64,000 nucleotides of DNA, from positions 124,001-188,000 of the forward strand of contig PGCN01000016.1 of assembly GCA_002786385.1 (NCBI GenBank). Reading direction: 5' to 3'. Below are positions 8,038 through 17,486 of the stretch, piece by piece. Made by a program: the position numbers and the translations under genes. This DNA comes from Flavobacterium sp. FEMGT703F (lineage in GTDB: Bacteria > Bacteroidota > Bacteroidia > Flavobacteriales > Flavobacteriaceae). Below the pieces are notes generated by a model. That model did not search any database and was not told the origin of the DNA. It worked only from the letters and a program-made list of their open reading frames with translations. Position 1 is the stretch's first letter. Each line of letters begins with the position of its first letter.

Positions 8038-9354
8038 ATGATGAATATGAGCAAACTATTTGTAACACTGGGATTTGTATTCCTTTCCGCTTTCGGATTC
8101 AGTCAGGATACGTTGACGATTTCCAAAAGCGATTTGAAACAAAAACTCGCTGACAAAAATCTGCAACTCCAAATCGCCCGAAAAAATTACCAATCGGCTA
8201 AAGCAGATTACCAACAATCCAATGCACTCTTTTTGCCCAACATTACTGCATCTTACACCGGAATGGCTACTACCAATCCGCTGATGGCTTTTGGTTCCAA
8301 ATTAAATCAGGAAATCTTAACCCAATCCGATTTCAATCCGGCCTTGCTAAACGATCCGAATACCACTCAAAATTTCGCGACTAAAATCGAAATCCAACAA
8401 CCGTTAATCAATATGGATGGAATTTTCGGAAGACAAGCCGCCAAAGCCAAAATGGAAGCTTTTCAATTGCAAACACAGCGCACGGAGGAATATTTAACCC
8501 TAGAGGTTTCCAAAGCGTATATGCAACTGCAATTGGCCTACAAAGCGGTTAACGTTTTGGAAAAAGCAGAATCCACCGCCAAAGCCAATTTAAAACTGGT
8601 AGACAACTATTTTAAACAAGGCTTGTTACAAAAAACCGATGTTTTAAATGTACAAGTTCGTGTAAATGACATTACAAATCAACTGCAATACGCTAAGAGT
8701 AATGTCCAAAATGCTTCAGATTATTTAGCGTTTTTAATCAATGAAGATACCCAAGGCAAAACCTTCAAGCCTGCAGAAGCTTTAGACAATACAATTAAAG
8801 TTGAAGTTGCTGATTGGCAATGGTCAGACAATAGAAAAGATATTCAAGCGATGCAAAAATCTTCAGAAGCTTACCAAAAAATGCTAACGATGAGCAAAAT
8901 GAGTTTCTTACCAAGATTGAATGCTTTCGGAAGTTACGAGTTGTACGACCGTCAGTTTTTAGGAACTGCAGCCAAAGGTTATTTGGTTGGAGCGCAATTG
9001 TCGTGGACTGTTTTCGACGGCTACAAATCCATTGGTAAACTTGACAAAGCCAAAGCCGATTACCAAAAAGCAAGCCTCGAAACGGAGCAATACAAAAAAC
9101 AAAGCCAACTTGAATTCAACAAAACCAATCGACAACTAAAAGATGCCGAAAACAAAGTTGGTTTGTCACAATTGGCCTTCGAACAAGCGCAAGAAGCGTA
9201 TCGCATTCGCCAAAACCGATTTGCCCAAGGCTTAGAAAAAACTACTGATTTATTGGTTTCCGAAACCCAAATGATTCAGAAAGAATTAGAGCATTTGCAA
9301 GCGGTTTTTGAATACCAATTTACACAGGCGTATTTGACTTTTTTAACTAAGTAG
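8038..9354 (+). CDS. TolC-family outer-membrane efflux protein
   Basis: 438 aa with an N-terminal signal peptide (MSKLFVTLGFVFLSAFGFSQ). Two internally similar halves of long amphipathic helices follow, with conserved LLQKTDVLNVQVRVND and LEKTTDLLVSETQ segments of the OEP repeat. It forms the outer-membrane channel of a tripartite pump with the HlyD-type adaptor and RND permease encoded next. ATGs at 8038, 8041 and 8047 are all possible starts; the third would remove only a few residues. Confidence 0.92.
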   Translation: MMNMSKLFVTLGFVFLSAFGFSQDTLTISKSDLKQKLADKNLQLQIARKNYQSAKADYQQSNALFLPNITASYTGMATTNPLMAFGSKLNQEILTQSDFNPALLNDPNTTQNFATKIEIQQPLINMDGIFGRQAAKAKMEAFQLQTQRTEEYLTLEVSKAYMQLQLAYKAVNVLEKAESTAKANLKLVDNYFKQGLLQKTDVLNVQVRVNDITNQLQYAKSNVQNASDYLAFLINEDTQGKTFKPAEALDNTIKVEVADWQWSDNRKDIQAMQKSSEAYQKMLTMSKMSFLPRLNAFGSYELYDRQFLGTAAKGYLVGAQLSWTVFDGYKSIGKLDKAKADYQKASLETEQYKKQSQLEFNKTNRQLKDAENKVGLSQLAFEQAQEAYRIRQNRFAQGLEKTTDLLVSETQMIQKELEHLQAVFEYQFTQAYLTFLTK

Positions 9355-9389
9355 TATTAAGATTTAAGACAATCATAAAATAGAACAAT

Positions 9390-10475
9390 ATGAATAATAA
9401 AATAATAACAACACTATTGTTGTCGGCTTTCCTATTCCTTTCTTGCGGAAAAGACCGAAAAGAAATTACTGAAAACACACCGGCTATTCCGGTAAAAGTG
9501 AGCGGAAATACTATTTCAACTAACCCTTCTTTTGTAACGGCCAGTGGTAAAATCGAAGCCGAAAACAGCGCCAATGTCAGTACCCGAATGATGGGTTATG
9601 TGACCAAAGTGCACGTTAAAGTCGGACAAAAAGTCAAAGCCGGTCAACTTTTGGTCAGCATCAACAACACCGATTTACAAGCGAAAAAAGCCCAAGTTGA
9701 CGCTTCTATCTTGCAAGCGACTGCGGCTTTTAACAACGCTAAAAAAGATTTTGAAAGATTTACCGTTTTGTTCAACCAACAAAGTGCTTCTCAAAAAGAG
9801 TTAGACGATATGACGTCGCGCTACGAAATGGCTAAAGCCGGATTGGAAGCCGCCAAGCAAATGCGAAACGAAGTCGTGGCGCAATTTGGTTACAGCAATA
9901 TCACCGCACCGTTTTCGGGAGAAGTGACCAACACCTTTGTCAAAGAAGGCGATATGGCTAATCCGGGAATGCCGCTGGTAAGTATCGAAGGCGCTTCACA
10001 CTTACAAGTAACTGCGATGGTTTCGGAAAGCGATATTGCGAACATTCAAAACGGAATGACGGTGAAAATTTTAGTAAAATCCATCAATAAAACTGTCACC
10101 GGAAAAGTGACAGAATTAAGTAGTTCCGCTAAAAACACCGGCGGCCAATATTTGGTAAAAATCAACTTAACCCAAACCGACAAAGCCATTTTATCCGGCA
10201 TGTTTGTGAATGTCCAATTTCCGTTAGCTAACAAAACACTAACTACTATTACAACTGATAAAGTTTTAGTACCTGAAAGCGCCTTGGTCAAACAAGGCCA
10301 GCTCACCGGAATTTACACAGTCGGAAACGGGAATACAGTCATTTTAAGATGGTTGCGCATTGGCAAAACCTTTGACAATCAAGTAGAAGTCTTGTCGGGA
10401 TTATCGGCTGAGGAACCATACATTGTCTCTGCCGAAGGGAAGTTATTTAACGGCGCTAAAGTTTCTATCCAATAG
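9390..10475 (+). CDS. RND efflux periplasmic adaptor (HlyD/MFP family) lipoprotein
   Basis: 361 aa with a lipoprotein signal ending LFLSCGK (lipid-attachment Cys20). A biotinyl-lipoyl-like segment (VKVHVKVGQKVKAGQLLVSI), a coiled-coil hairpin and a second lipoyl half (NITAPFSGEVTNTFVKEGD) follow, then beta-barrel and membrane-proximal domains. It links the TolC-like channel to the RND permease. Spacing of 35 bp on each side supports one operon. Confidence 0.92.
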   Translation: MNNKIITTLLLSAFLFLSCGKDRKEITENTPAIPVKVSGNTISTNPSFVTASGKIEAENSANVSTRMMGYVTKVHVKVGQKVKAGQLLVSINNTDLQAKKAQVDASILQATAAFNNAKKDFERFTVLFNQQSASQKELDDMTSRYEMAKAGLEAAKQMRNEVVAQFGYSNITAPFSGEVTNTFVKEGDMANPGMPLVSIEGASHLQVTAMVSESDIANIQNGMTVKILVKSINKTVTGKVTELSSSAKNTGGQYLVKINLTQTDKAILSGMFVNVQFPLANKTLTTITTDKVLVPESALVKQGQLTGIYTVGNGNTVILRWLRIGKTFDNQVEVLSGLSAEEPYIVSAEGKLFNGAKVSIQ

Positions 10476-10508
10476 ATTCTGAAAATCTAACAATCTAAAA
10501 ATCTAAAA

Positions 10509-13500
10509 ATGCAAGAAGGTATATCAGGTAAAATAGCCCATTTTTTCATCAATTCGAAGTTAACGATACTGTTAATGGTTGGATTAATGATTATTGGTGT
10601 ATACAGTTCGTTTCTCATTCCGAGAGAAGAAGAACCGCAAATTAATGTTCCGATGGCCGACGTAATGGTGGGTTATCCGGGAGCGAGTCCGAGTGAAGTG
10701 GAAAGTCGGGTTGTAAAACCATTAGAAAAAATTCTTTCCAACATCAAAGGCGTAGAACACGTGCATAGTATGGCTATGAACGGTCAAGCAATGTTGATTG
10801 TCCAATTTTATGTAGGTCAAGATGTGGAACGCTCGTATGTGAAATTATACGACGAGTTGGCCAAACACGAAAATATATTCCCGCAAGGCGTGTACAAACC
10901 GATGGTGAAAACGCGTTCTATCGACGATGTTCCGATGTTAGGATTAACGTTATGGAGCGAAAAATTAAACGATTTTGAAATCCGTCAAGTGGCGGAAGAA
11001 GTCACTTCGGAAATTGAAAAAGTCAAAGATGTAGCCATCACCAAAGAAATCGGCGGCAGAAAGCGCGAAGTGAAAGTGGTGTTAGACAAAGATAAAATGG
11101 CCGAAAACGGTGTGGATGCGTTAAGTATTATGCAAATGATTCAAGCCAATAACGGCAGCTCGCAATCGGGTAGTTTTGTTTCAGCCGATAAAGAATATTT
11201 GGTAACCACGGGTGAGTTTTTACAAACCGCCGAAGATGTCGAAAACTTGGTAGTGGGCGTCAATGCTAATCTACCGGTTTATTTAAAACAAGTGGCTTCG
11301 GTTCAGGACGGACCTTCAACACCAAGAAGTTATGTGTCTTTCGGATACGGAAAAGCCAATGAAAAATTCGCTAAAAACAATTCGGAATATCCTGCCGTAA
11401 CCATTTCCATCGGAAAAGTAAAAGGTGCCGATGCGATGAAAATTTCTGAGAAGATTTTGGAGAAAGTCGACCATTTAAAACAAACCTTAATCACCGATGA
11501 TGTTCATGTAAAAGTTACCCGTAACTACGGCGAAACCGCTTCGGATAAAGTAGGTGAGTTGTTGTTACACTTAGGCATTGCGATTATCGCCGTAACCATT
11601 TTGGTAATGTTAGCCATGGGCTGGCGAGGTGGTTTGGTGGTGTTTTTCTCAGTGCCACTGACCTTTGCTTTAACGTTGTTCGCTTATTATATGTTAGGCT
11701 ATACGTTGAACAGAATCACCTTATTCGCCTTAGTTTTCGTGGTTGGAATTGTGGTAGACGACAGTATCATCATCGCCGAAAACATGCACCGACATTTCAA
11801 AATGAAGCGACTGCCGTTCAAACAAGCCGCCATTTATGCGATTAACGAAGTCGGGAATCCAACCATTTTAGCCACGTTTACGGTTATTGCGGCCATTTTA
11901 CCGATGGCGTTTGTATCCGGAATGATGGGACCATACATGAGTCCGATGCCGATTGGTGCATCGATTGCCATGTTATTGTCGTTGTTCGTGGCGTTGACTG
12001 TTACGCCGTATCTAGGTTACCATTTATTACACGAAAAAGAAGCACAAGAACACAAAGCCGAACAAGGACTTGAAACGTCATGGATTTACAAAATCTACAG
12101 CAAAATGGAACGTCCGTTTTTGGAAAGTTCTAAAAAACGCCGTTTGATGTTAGGGATAACCGTATTGTTACTTTTGGGTTCGGTCTTGATGTTCTTTACC
12201 AAATCGGTAGCGGTGAAAATGTTACCATTTGACAATAAAAATGAATTTCAAGTCGTAATCGACATGCCAGAAGGTACTACTTTAGAAAGAACTGCGGCGG
12301 TAACTCAGGAAATCGCTCAATACCTTTCTACGGTTCCCGAAGTGGTGAATTACCAAAACTACATTGGTACTTCGGCTCCAATAACTTTTAACGGTTTAGT
12401 CCGTCATTACGATATGCGTGGCGGGAGCAATATGGCGGATATTCAGGTGAATTTATTGCACAAGGAAGACCGCGATTTGCAAAGTCACGATATTGCTAAA
12501 ATCGTTCGTCCGGAAGTGCAGAAAATTGCTAAAAAATACGGCGCTAACGTAAAAATTATCGAAGTGCCGCCCGGACCGCCGGTGTTATCGACTTTAGTAG
12601 CCGAAATTTACGGACCTGATTACAAGGAGCAAATTAAAGTAGCCAACCAAGTCAAAAATATCTTAGAAAACACCACCGATATCGTGGATGTCGATTGGAT
12701 GACCGAAGACAATCAAACCGAATACCGCTTGGAAGTCGATAAAGAAAAAGCGATGTTAAACGGAATCGCGCCACAGCAAGTAGTAGGCAATTTGACCTAT
12801 TTATTGAAAGAATATCCGGTGTCTAATTTGTACGATGAACATTCGAATGATAATGTAGGCATCGTATTGGCTTTGGATGATAAAGATAAAACGAGTTTAC
12901 AAGACATTCAAAGCTTAAAAATCAAGGGCAGTCGCGGCAATGTCGTTCCGGTAAGTGATTTGGTAAAAGTGGTACAAGATACGCTGCAAAAAACCATTTA
13001 CCGCAAAGACCAAAAAAGAGTCGTGTATGTAACAGCTGATATGGCCGGCGCTTTGGAAAGTCCGGTGTACGCTATCTTAGGGATGAACGAAAAGCTGCAA
13101 AAAATGCAATTGCCGAAAGGGTATAAGGTTAACGAATTGTATATGGAACAGCCTTCGGATGAAAGTGATTTTACCGTAAAATGGGATGGTGAGTGGCAGA
13201 TTACTTTGGAAGTATTCCGCGATTTAGGAGCGGCTTTCTTAATCGTAATTGTCATCATTTACATGTTGATTGTAGGTTGGTTCCAAAACTTCAAAACACC
13301 TATGGTAATGATGATGGCGATACCACTTTCTTTGGTCGGAATTGTGTTAGGACACTGGTTATTGGGAGCTTTCTTTACCGCTACTTCTTTTATCGGAATG
13401 ATTGCTTTAGCTGGTGTTATGGTACGAAATTCAGTGTTGCTTATCGACTTTATCGAGATTCGTTTGAATGATGGTATTCCTTTAAAACAAGCCATTATTG

Positions 13501-13718
13501 AAGCCGGAGCAGTGCGTACTACTCCAATTTTACTAACCACAGGAGCGGTTGTAATAGGAGCTTCTATTATTTTATTTGATCCGATATTCCAAGGTTTGGC
13601 GATTTCGTTAGTATTTGGAGCTATAGTTTCCACTCTGCTAACCTTGATTGTAGTGCCATTGATTTACTATATCACCGAGAGAAAAAAATGGGAATCAAAT
13701 TCCGTTGAAAAACAATAA
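10509..13718 (+). CDS. RND-family efflux permease (AcrB-like)
   Basis: 1069 aa with the standard RND layout: TM1, a large periplasmic loop, TM2-6, a second large loop, TM7-12. TM4 has GIVVDDSIIIAEN with the paired proton-relay Asp417 and Asp418, as in hydrophobe/amphiphile exporters, rather than the single-Asp arrangement of CzcA-type metal pumps. Substrate is unknown. Its position after persulfide and thiol genes suggests export of a thiol-related compound, which is inference. The next small gene starts 16 bp after the stop. Confidence 0.93.
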   Translation: MQEGISGKIAHFFINSKLTILLMVGLMIIGVYSSFLIPREEEPQINVPMADVMVGYPGASPSEVESRVVKPLEKILSNIKGVEHVHSMAMNGQAMLIVQFYVGQDVERSYVKLYDELAKHENIFPQGVYKPMVKTRSIDDVPMLGLTLWSEKLNDFEIRQVAEEVTSEIEKVKDVAITKEIGGRKREVKVVLDKDKMAENGVDALSIMQMIQANNGSSQSGSFVSADKEYLVTTGEFLQTAEDVENLVVGVNANLPVYLKQVASVQDGPSTPRSYVSFGYGKANEKFAKNNSEYPAVTISIGKVKGADAMKISEKILEKVDHLKQTLITDDVHVKVTRNYGETASDKVGELLLHLGIAIIAVTILVMLAMGWRGGLVVFFSVPLTFALTLFAYYMLGYTLNRITLFALVFVVGIVVDDSIIIAENMHRHFKMKRLPFKQAAIYAINEVGNPTILATFTVIAAILPMAFVSGMMGPYMSPMPIGASIAMLLSLFVALTVTPYLGYHLLHEKEAQEHKAEQGLETSWIYKIYSKMERPFLESSKKRRLMLGITVLLLLGSVLMFFTKSVAVKMLPFDNKNEFQVVIDMPEGTTLERTAAVTQEIAQYLSTVPEVVNYQNYIGTSAPITFNGLVRHYDMRGGSNMADIQVNLLHKEDRDLQSHDIAKIVRPEVQKIAKKYGANVKIIEVPPGPPVLSTLVAEIYGPDYKEQIKVANQVKNILENTTDIVDVDWMTEDNQTEYRLEVDKEKAMLNGIAPQQVVGNLTYLLKEYPVSNLYDEHSNDNVGIVLALDDKDKTSLQDIQSLKIKGSRGNVVPVSDLVKVVQDTLQKTIYRKDQKRVVYVTADMAGALESPVYAILGMNEKLQKMQLPKGYKVNELYMEQPSDESDFTVKWDGEWQITLEVFRDLGAAFLIVIVIIYMLIVGWFQNFKTPMVMMMAIPLSLVGIVLGHWLLGAFFTATSFIGMIALAGVMVRNSVLLIDFIEIRLNDGIPLKQAIIEAGAVRTTPILLTTGAVVIGASIILFDPIFQGLAISLVFGAIVSTLLTLIVVPLIYYITERKKWESNSVEKQ

Positions 13719-13734
13719 CTTAAAGATTATACAG

Positions 13735-14040
13735 ATGAAACTTTTAATCATTACTGCCATAGCTGAATTTGAAAACGAAGTGAAGCAAATTTTAAAAAAG
13801 GGAGCCGTAAAAAAATACTCTTATAATCCTGTAACAGGTTTTAGAGATGCTACTGAGGAAGATGTCGAATCAAATTGGTTCGGGACAGCAATGACCCAAA
13901 ACGAGTCTTTGATGTTTTATGCTTTTACAGAAAATGAGAATGTTGCTATCGTTTGTGATGCGGTCAAGGCATTCAATGATTCTCAAGAAACAATGTCGAA
14001 CATTCATGTAGCTATACTCGATATAGAAAAAACTAACTAA
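13735..14040 (+). CDS. GlnB/P-II-like small protein
   Basis: 101 aa from the ATG at 13735, avoiding overlap with the RND gene that a start at 13705 would give. The pattern MKLLIITAIAEFENEVKQIL, a central variable T-loop-like region and VCDAVKAFN plus IHVAILDIEKTN fit the ferredoxin-like GlnB fold. Such proteins are known next to RND pumps and probably regulate them by ligand binding. I see no uridylylation Tyr that can be placed with confidence. Confidence 0.75.
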   Translation: MKLLIITAIAEFENEVKQILKKGAVKKYSYNPVTGFRDATEEDVESNWFGTAMTQNESLMFYAFTENENVAIVCDAVKAFNDSQETMSNIHVAILDIEKTN

Positions 14041-14051
14041 AAAAGGATACC

Positions 14052-14237
14052 ATGAAAAACAGAATTATCAGAGCTGTCGCAGGAACTTTTATCTTAATCA
14101 GTTTATTATTGGCGATTTATGTCAATCAAAATTGGTTGTGGTTCACCGCTTTTGTCGGTGCTAATTTACTGCAATCTTCCATTACCAAATGGTGTTTGAT
14201 GGAAGATATATTAACCAAATTAGGAGTTAAAGACTAA
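14052..14237 (+). CDS. DUF2892/YgaP-like small membrane protein
   Basis: 61 aa with two hydrophobic helices and the ending SITKWCLMEDILTKLGVKD, the DUF2892 pattern in which a conserved Cys precedes the C-terminal helix. It is the last gene of the efflux operon, 11 bp after the GlnB-like gene, followed by a terminator. It is the third protein of this kind within 11 kb. Confidence 0.82.
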   Translation: MKNRIIRAVAGTFILISLLLAIYVNQNWLWFTAFVGANLLQSSITKWCLMEDILTKLGVKD

Positions 14238-14242
14238 CAGTT

Positions 14243-14266
14243 AAGCCACCTTCGGGTGGTTTTTTT
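14243..14266 (+). terminator. Rho-independent terminator of the efflux operon
   Basis: AGCCACC-TTC-GGGTGGTTT followed by T. It sits directly after the stop codon at 14237. Confidence 0.8.
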
Positions 14267-14289
14267 ATGTTTCATTTTAACAAATGCAT

Positions 14290-14297
14290 TACATTTG
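14290..14297 (+). promoter_or_regulatory. Bacteroidota -7 box (TACATTTG)
   Basis: TACATTTG matches TAnnTTTG, 49 bp before the ATG of the M13 peptidase gene. Confidence 0.4.
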
Positions 14298-14346
14298 GTA
14301 ACATTTTATTTAAAATGAAGTCCAATAGCCATTTAAAAACAATACT

Positions 14347-16386
14347 ATGAAATTACTAACCAAACTAACCATAGGTTTATTTTCAGCTGCTTTATTGGTG
14401 AGTTGTAACCAAAAGGAAGCCGATTTTATTGATCCTTTGGTCACTAACCGAGATACGACTGTCAATCCGGGTGATGACTTTTTTATGTACGCCAACGGCG
14501 GCTGGTTCAAACGAAATCCGATTCCGAACAGCGAAAGAAGTAACGGAATTTTCAGAACGATAGGAGATACCATCAATTCGCAAATCAAACAAATTTGTGA
14601 AAAATCGGCTAAGATGACCGATGCGCCTAAAGGTAGTAACGAACAAAAAATTGGCGATTTCTATGCTTCCGGTATGGACACGCTACAAATTGAAAAAGTA
14701 GGCTTATCTCCTTTAAAAGCCGATTTAGACAGAATTAAAGCCGTTAAAGATGTCCCTTCTTTATTAAATACTATTGCGTACTTACATACTATAGGAGCCA
14801 ATCCGGCTTTTTCTTTGTATGTGGGTCAAGACGATAAAAACAGTGCCAAATACGCCATCTTTTTAGGACAAGGCGGATTAGGATTGGGCAACCGCGATTA
14901 CTATTTCAATACTGATAAAGAAACAGTAAACATTCGTGCCGAATACGTGAAGCATTTGGAAAAAATGGGACTTTTGATGGGTAAATCGTCAGAGACAGCC
15001 AAAGCCAATGCCTTAGTGATTATGAAATTGGAAACAGAATTGGCGCAAAACTCTCGTAAGTTAGAAGCGCTTCGTGATCCGATTAAAAATTATAACAAAA
15101 TGGGGTTAGCCCAAATCAATGCATCTACTCCGAATATCGATTGGAAATCCATGACGGCTAGCATTGGTATTAAAAATGCTGATACCGTTATTGTAGGTCA
15201 ACCTGAATTTTACAAAGCCTTAAACCAAATGGTCAAAAGCTATTCTATTGAGGATTGGAAAACGTATTTAGAATGGGATTTGGTGAATTCGTATGCTTCG
15301 TATTTGCACAATGCTATTGTGAAGCAAAATTTCTATTTCTATTCAACCGTAATGAGTGGCGTAAAAGAACAAAAGCCACGTTGGAAGCGTATAGTGGAGC
15401 AAACTGATGGCGCTTTGGGTGAACTCATAGGACAAGTATATGTAAAAGACTATTTACCTGAAGGTTCCAAAGAAAAACTACTCGAAATCGGAAACAACAT
15501 CAGAACGGTTTATGCAGAGCGTATCAAAAAGCTGGATTGGATGAGTGAGGAAACCAAGAAAAAAGCGCTTTACAAGTTGAGTAAAATTGTCATGAAAGTG
15601 GGTTATCCCGATAAGTGGAAAGACATGAGTAGCGTAAACATCAATAGAGGAACGTATTTGGCGAATGTAATGGCTACGAATAAATGGGCGATTAAAGAAA
15701 TGGTGTCTAAATTCGGCAAACCGGTTGATCGCACCGAATGGGGTATGTATCCACAAACTTACAATGCTTACTACAATCCGAGTAACAATGAAATTTGTGT
15801 ACCGGCTTGTAATATTTTAGTGCCTGGTTTTGAAGGCAGAATGCCGGATGATGCTGTGTTGTACGGTATTATCGGCGGTTCTACTTTTGGTCACGAAATC
15901 ACCCACGGATTTGACGACCAAGGCAGTCAATACGATGAAAAAGGCAACTTAAACAATTGGTGGACAGCACAAGATTTGAAAAAATTCAAAGCCAAAACCA
16001 AATTAATTGTGGAGCAGTTCAGTCAGTTTGAAGCTTTGCCGGGTAAGTTTGTTAACGGCGATGCTACGCAAGGGGAAAACATAGCCGATTTGGGTGGTGT
16101 GGTAATGGGATTTGAAGCCTTTAAGAAAACACCTCAGTATCAAAATAAGCAAAAAATCAGCGGTTTAACTCCTGAGCAACGTTTCTTCTTGGCTTACGGT
16201 TATGCTTGGATGGTCAACATTAAACCGGAAGCTTTGGCCAATCAGTTGTTAACCGATGTGCATTCGCCGGCTAAGTTCAGAATCAATGGACCGTTGCAAA
16301 ACAATCCGGATTTTCATAAAGCCTTCAACATTAAACCGGGCAGTAAAATGCGCAGACCGGACAATTTGAAAGTTGAAATTTGGTAA
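14347..16386 (+). CDS. M13-family (neprilysin-like) zinc metallopeptidase lipoprotein
   Basis: 679 aa. A lipoprotein signal ends LLVSCNQK (Cys20). The catalytic zinc site is GHEITHGFDDQG, with HEITH at residues 516-520, and the third ligand Glu lies in GENIADLGG near residue 577. NAYYNPSNNEI is the usual M13 substrate-binding segment. The full length matches the family. It probably degrades peptides at the cell envelope. It is monocistronic, ending in a bidirectional terminator shared with the SOD operon. Confidence 0.95.
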   Translation: MKLLTKLTIGLFSAALLVSCNQKEADFIDPLVTNRDTTVNPGDDFFMYANGGWFKRNPIPNSERSNGIFRTIGDTINSQIKQICEKSAKMTDAPKGSNEQKIGDFYASGMDTLQIEKVGLSPLKADLDRIKAVKDVPSLLNTIAYLHTIGANPAFSLYVGQDDKNSAKYAIFLGQGGLGLGNRDYYFNTDKETVNIRAEYVKHLEKMGLLMGKSSETAKANALVIMKLETELAQNSRKLEALRDPIKNYNKMGLAQINASTPNIDWKSMTASIGIKNADTVIVGQPEFYKALNQMVKSYSIEDWKTYLEWDLVNSYASYLHNAIVKQNFYFYSTVMSGVKEQKPRWKRIVEQTDGALGELIGQVYVKDYLPEGSKEKLLEIGNNIRTVYAERIKKLDWMSEETKKKALYKLSKIVMKVGYPDKWKDMSSVNINRGTYLANVMATNKWAIKEMVSKFGKPVDRTEWGMYPQTYNAYYNPSNNEICVPACNILVPGFEGRMPDDAVLYGIIGGSTFGHEITHGFDDQGSQYDEKGNLNNWWTAQDLKKFKAKTKLIVEQFSQFEALPGKFVNGDATQGENIADLGGVVMGFEAFKKTPQYQNKQKISGLTPEQRFFLAYGYAWMVNIKPEALANQLLTDVHSPAKFRINGPLQNNPDFHKAFNIKPGSKMRRPDNLKVEIW

Positions 16387-16390
16387 TCAA

Positions 16391-16422
16391 AAAAATCCCT
16401 AATCAAACGATTAGGGATTTTT
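16391..16422. terminator. Bidirectional terminator between convergent genes
   Basis: A 14-bp perfect stem (16391-16404 with 16409-16422) with an AAAC loop, bordered by A and T runs on the two sides. It terminates both the M13 peptidase and the minus-strand SOD operon. Confidence 0.9.
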
Positions 16423-17199
16423 TTATTTAACTGTATTGGCTTCGAGATACCGGTCGGTGACTTTCTTCCAATTAATGACTTTAAAAAATGCTTCGATGTA
16501 TTTTTTGCGTTTGTATTGGTAATCCAAATAATAAGCATGTTCCCAAACATCCAAACACAAAATAGGTGTGCCTTTAACAGGTTGGTTGGGCATTAAAGGA
16601 TTGTCTTGATTAGCAGTTGCGGTAACCGATAATTTACCGGCTTTGTCTACAACCAACCAAGCCCAACCTGAGCCAAATTGTTTCTCAGCAGCATCGGCAA
16701 ACTGGTTTTTAAACACTTCAAAAGAGCCAAAATCACGCGTGATAACAGTGGCTAAGGTGTCTTTAGGCTCGCCGCCACTTTTGGGCGCCATACCTTCAAA
16801 AAATAGTGTGTGGTTGTAATAGCCACCAGCATTGTTGCGCAAATCGGCATTGCTCATGTCTAATTTTTTCAAAATATCTTCAATGGCTAAGTCAACCATA
16901 TTCGGATCGGCAGCGACCAATTTGTTTAAATTGTTGGTGTATGTCAAGTAATGTTTCGAATAATGTACTTCCATGGTCAAAATGTCGATACTCGGCATTA
17001 AGGCATTGTATTCATACGGTAATTTGGCTAAGGCAAACTGACCGCTTTCGGCACTAACATCATCGGGATGACCTATGGTTACTTTTTCTTCTGCGGAAGG
17101 CAACGGCACTTCAACTACTTCGGTGAGTTTTTTTCTTTGACAAGAAGGCAATAAGAAAGCGAATGAAATACCTAAAACAACAACAAATATCTTTTTCAT
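16423..17199 (-). CDS. Fe/Mn superoxide dismutase, lipoprotein form
   Basis: 258 aa. Unlike cytoplasmic SODs, it has a lipoprotein signal (VVLGISFAFLLPSCQRKK, Cys20) and an extra linker of about 30 residues. The SOD domain starts KLPYEYNALMPSID, with metal-ligand regions HYSKHYLTYTNN, NNAGGYYNH, FGSGWAWLV and DVWEHAYYLDY. It should dismutate superoxide at the periplasmic face or surface. Metal choice is not clear from sequence. It is followed on its upstream side by the ACBP gene (3 bp gap), so probably cotranscribed with the phospholipid genes. Confidence 0.93.
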   Translation of the reverse strand: MKKIFVVVLGISFAFLLPSCQRKKLTEVVEVPLPSAEEKVTIGHPDDVSAESGQFALAKLPYEYNALMPSIDILTMEVHYSKHYLTYTNNLNKLVAADPNMVDLAIEDILKKLDMSNADLRNNAGGYYNHTLFFEGMAPKSGGEPKDTLATVITRDFGSFEVFKNQFADAAEKQFGSGWAWLVVDKAGKLSVTATANQDNPLMPNQPVKGTPILCLDVWEHAYYLDYQYKRKKYIEAFFKVINWKKVTDRYLEANTVK

Positions 17200-17202
17200 A
17201 TT

Positions 17203-17478
17203 TTACTTATTTTCATTTACAATGGCATGTATGGCTTTGATGTATGCTTCTTTGGCTTCTTCTACAGTTAAATGACTGATTTGCATCCATGCATTGGTTT
17301 TAAAAGCATTACGCAAATCAAAAGCCGGAGAATTATTGTATTCGATGGTTCCGAAAGTGGCTTGTTTGTAAAAAGCATACAAACGCAATTGCACATCTTG
17401 CGGGAGTGAAGATTGTGTCATTTGAGAAGCTATGGCAACAGCCTCTTGAAATCGAGCTTCTAAGTCTTTTTCCGACAT
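17203..17478 (-). CDS. Acyl-CoA-binding protein
   Basis: 91-aa ACBP. The order of LEARFQEAVA, LRLYAFYKQATFG and NAFKTNAWMQISHLTVEEAKEAYI matches the four-helix fold and its acyl-CoA-binding Tyr/Lys residues. It sequesters long-chain acyl-CoA in the cytoplasm. It lies between a psd-like gene and SOD, all tightly spaced on the minus strand. Confidence 0.88.
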   Translation of the reverse strand: MSEKDLEARFQEAVAIASQMTQSSLPQDVQLRLYAFYKQATFGTIEYNNSPAFDLRNAFKTNAWMQISHLTVEEAKEAYIKAIHAIVNENK

Positions 17479-17486
17479 GGTGCTTC

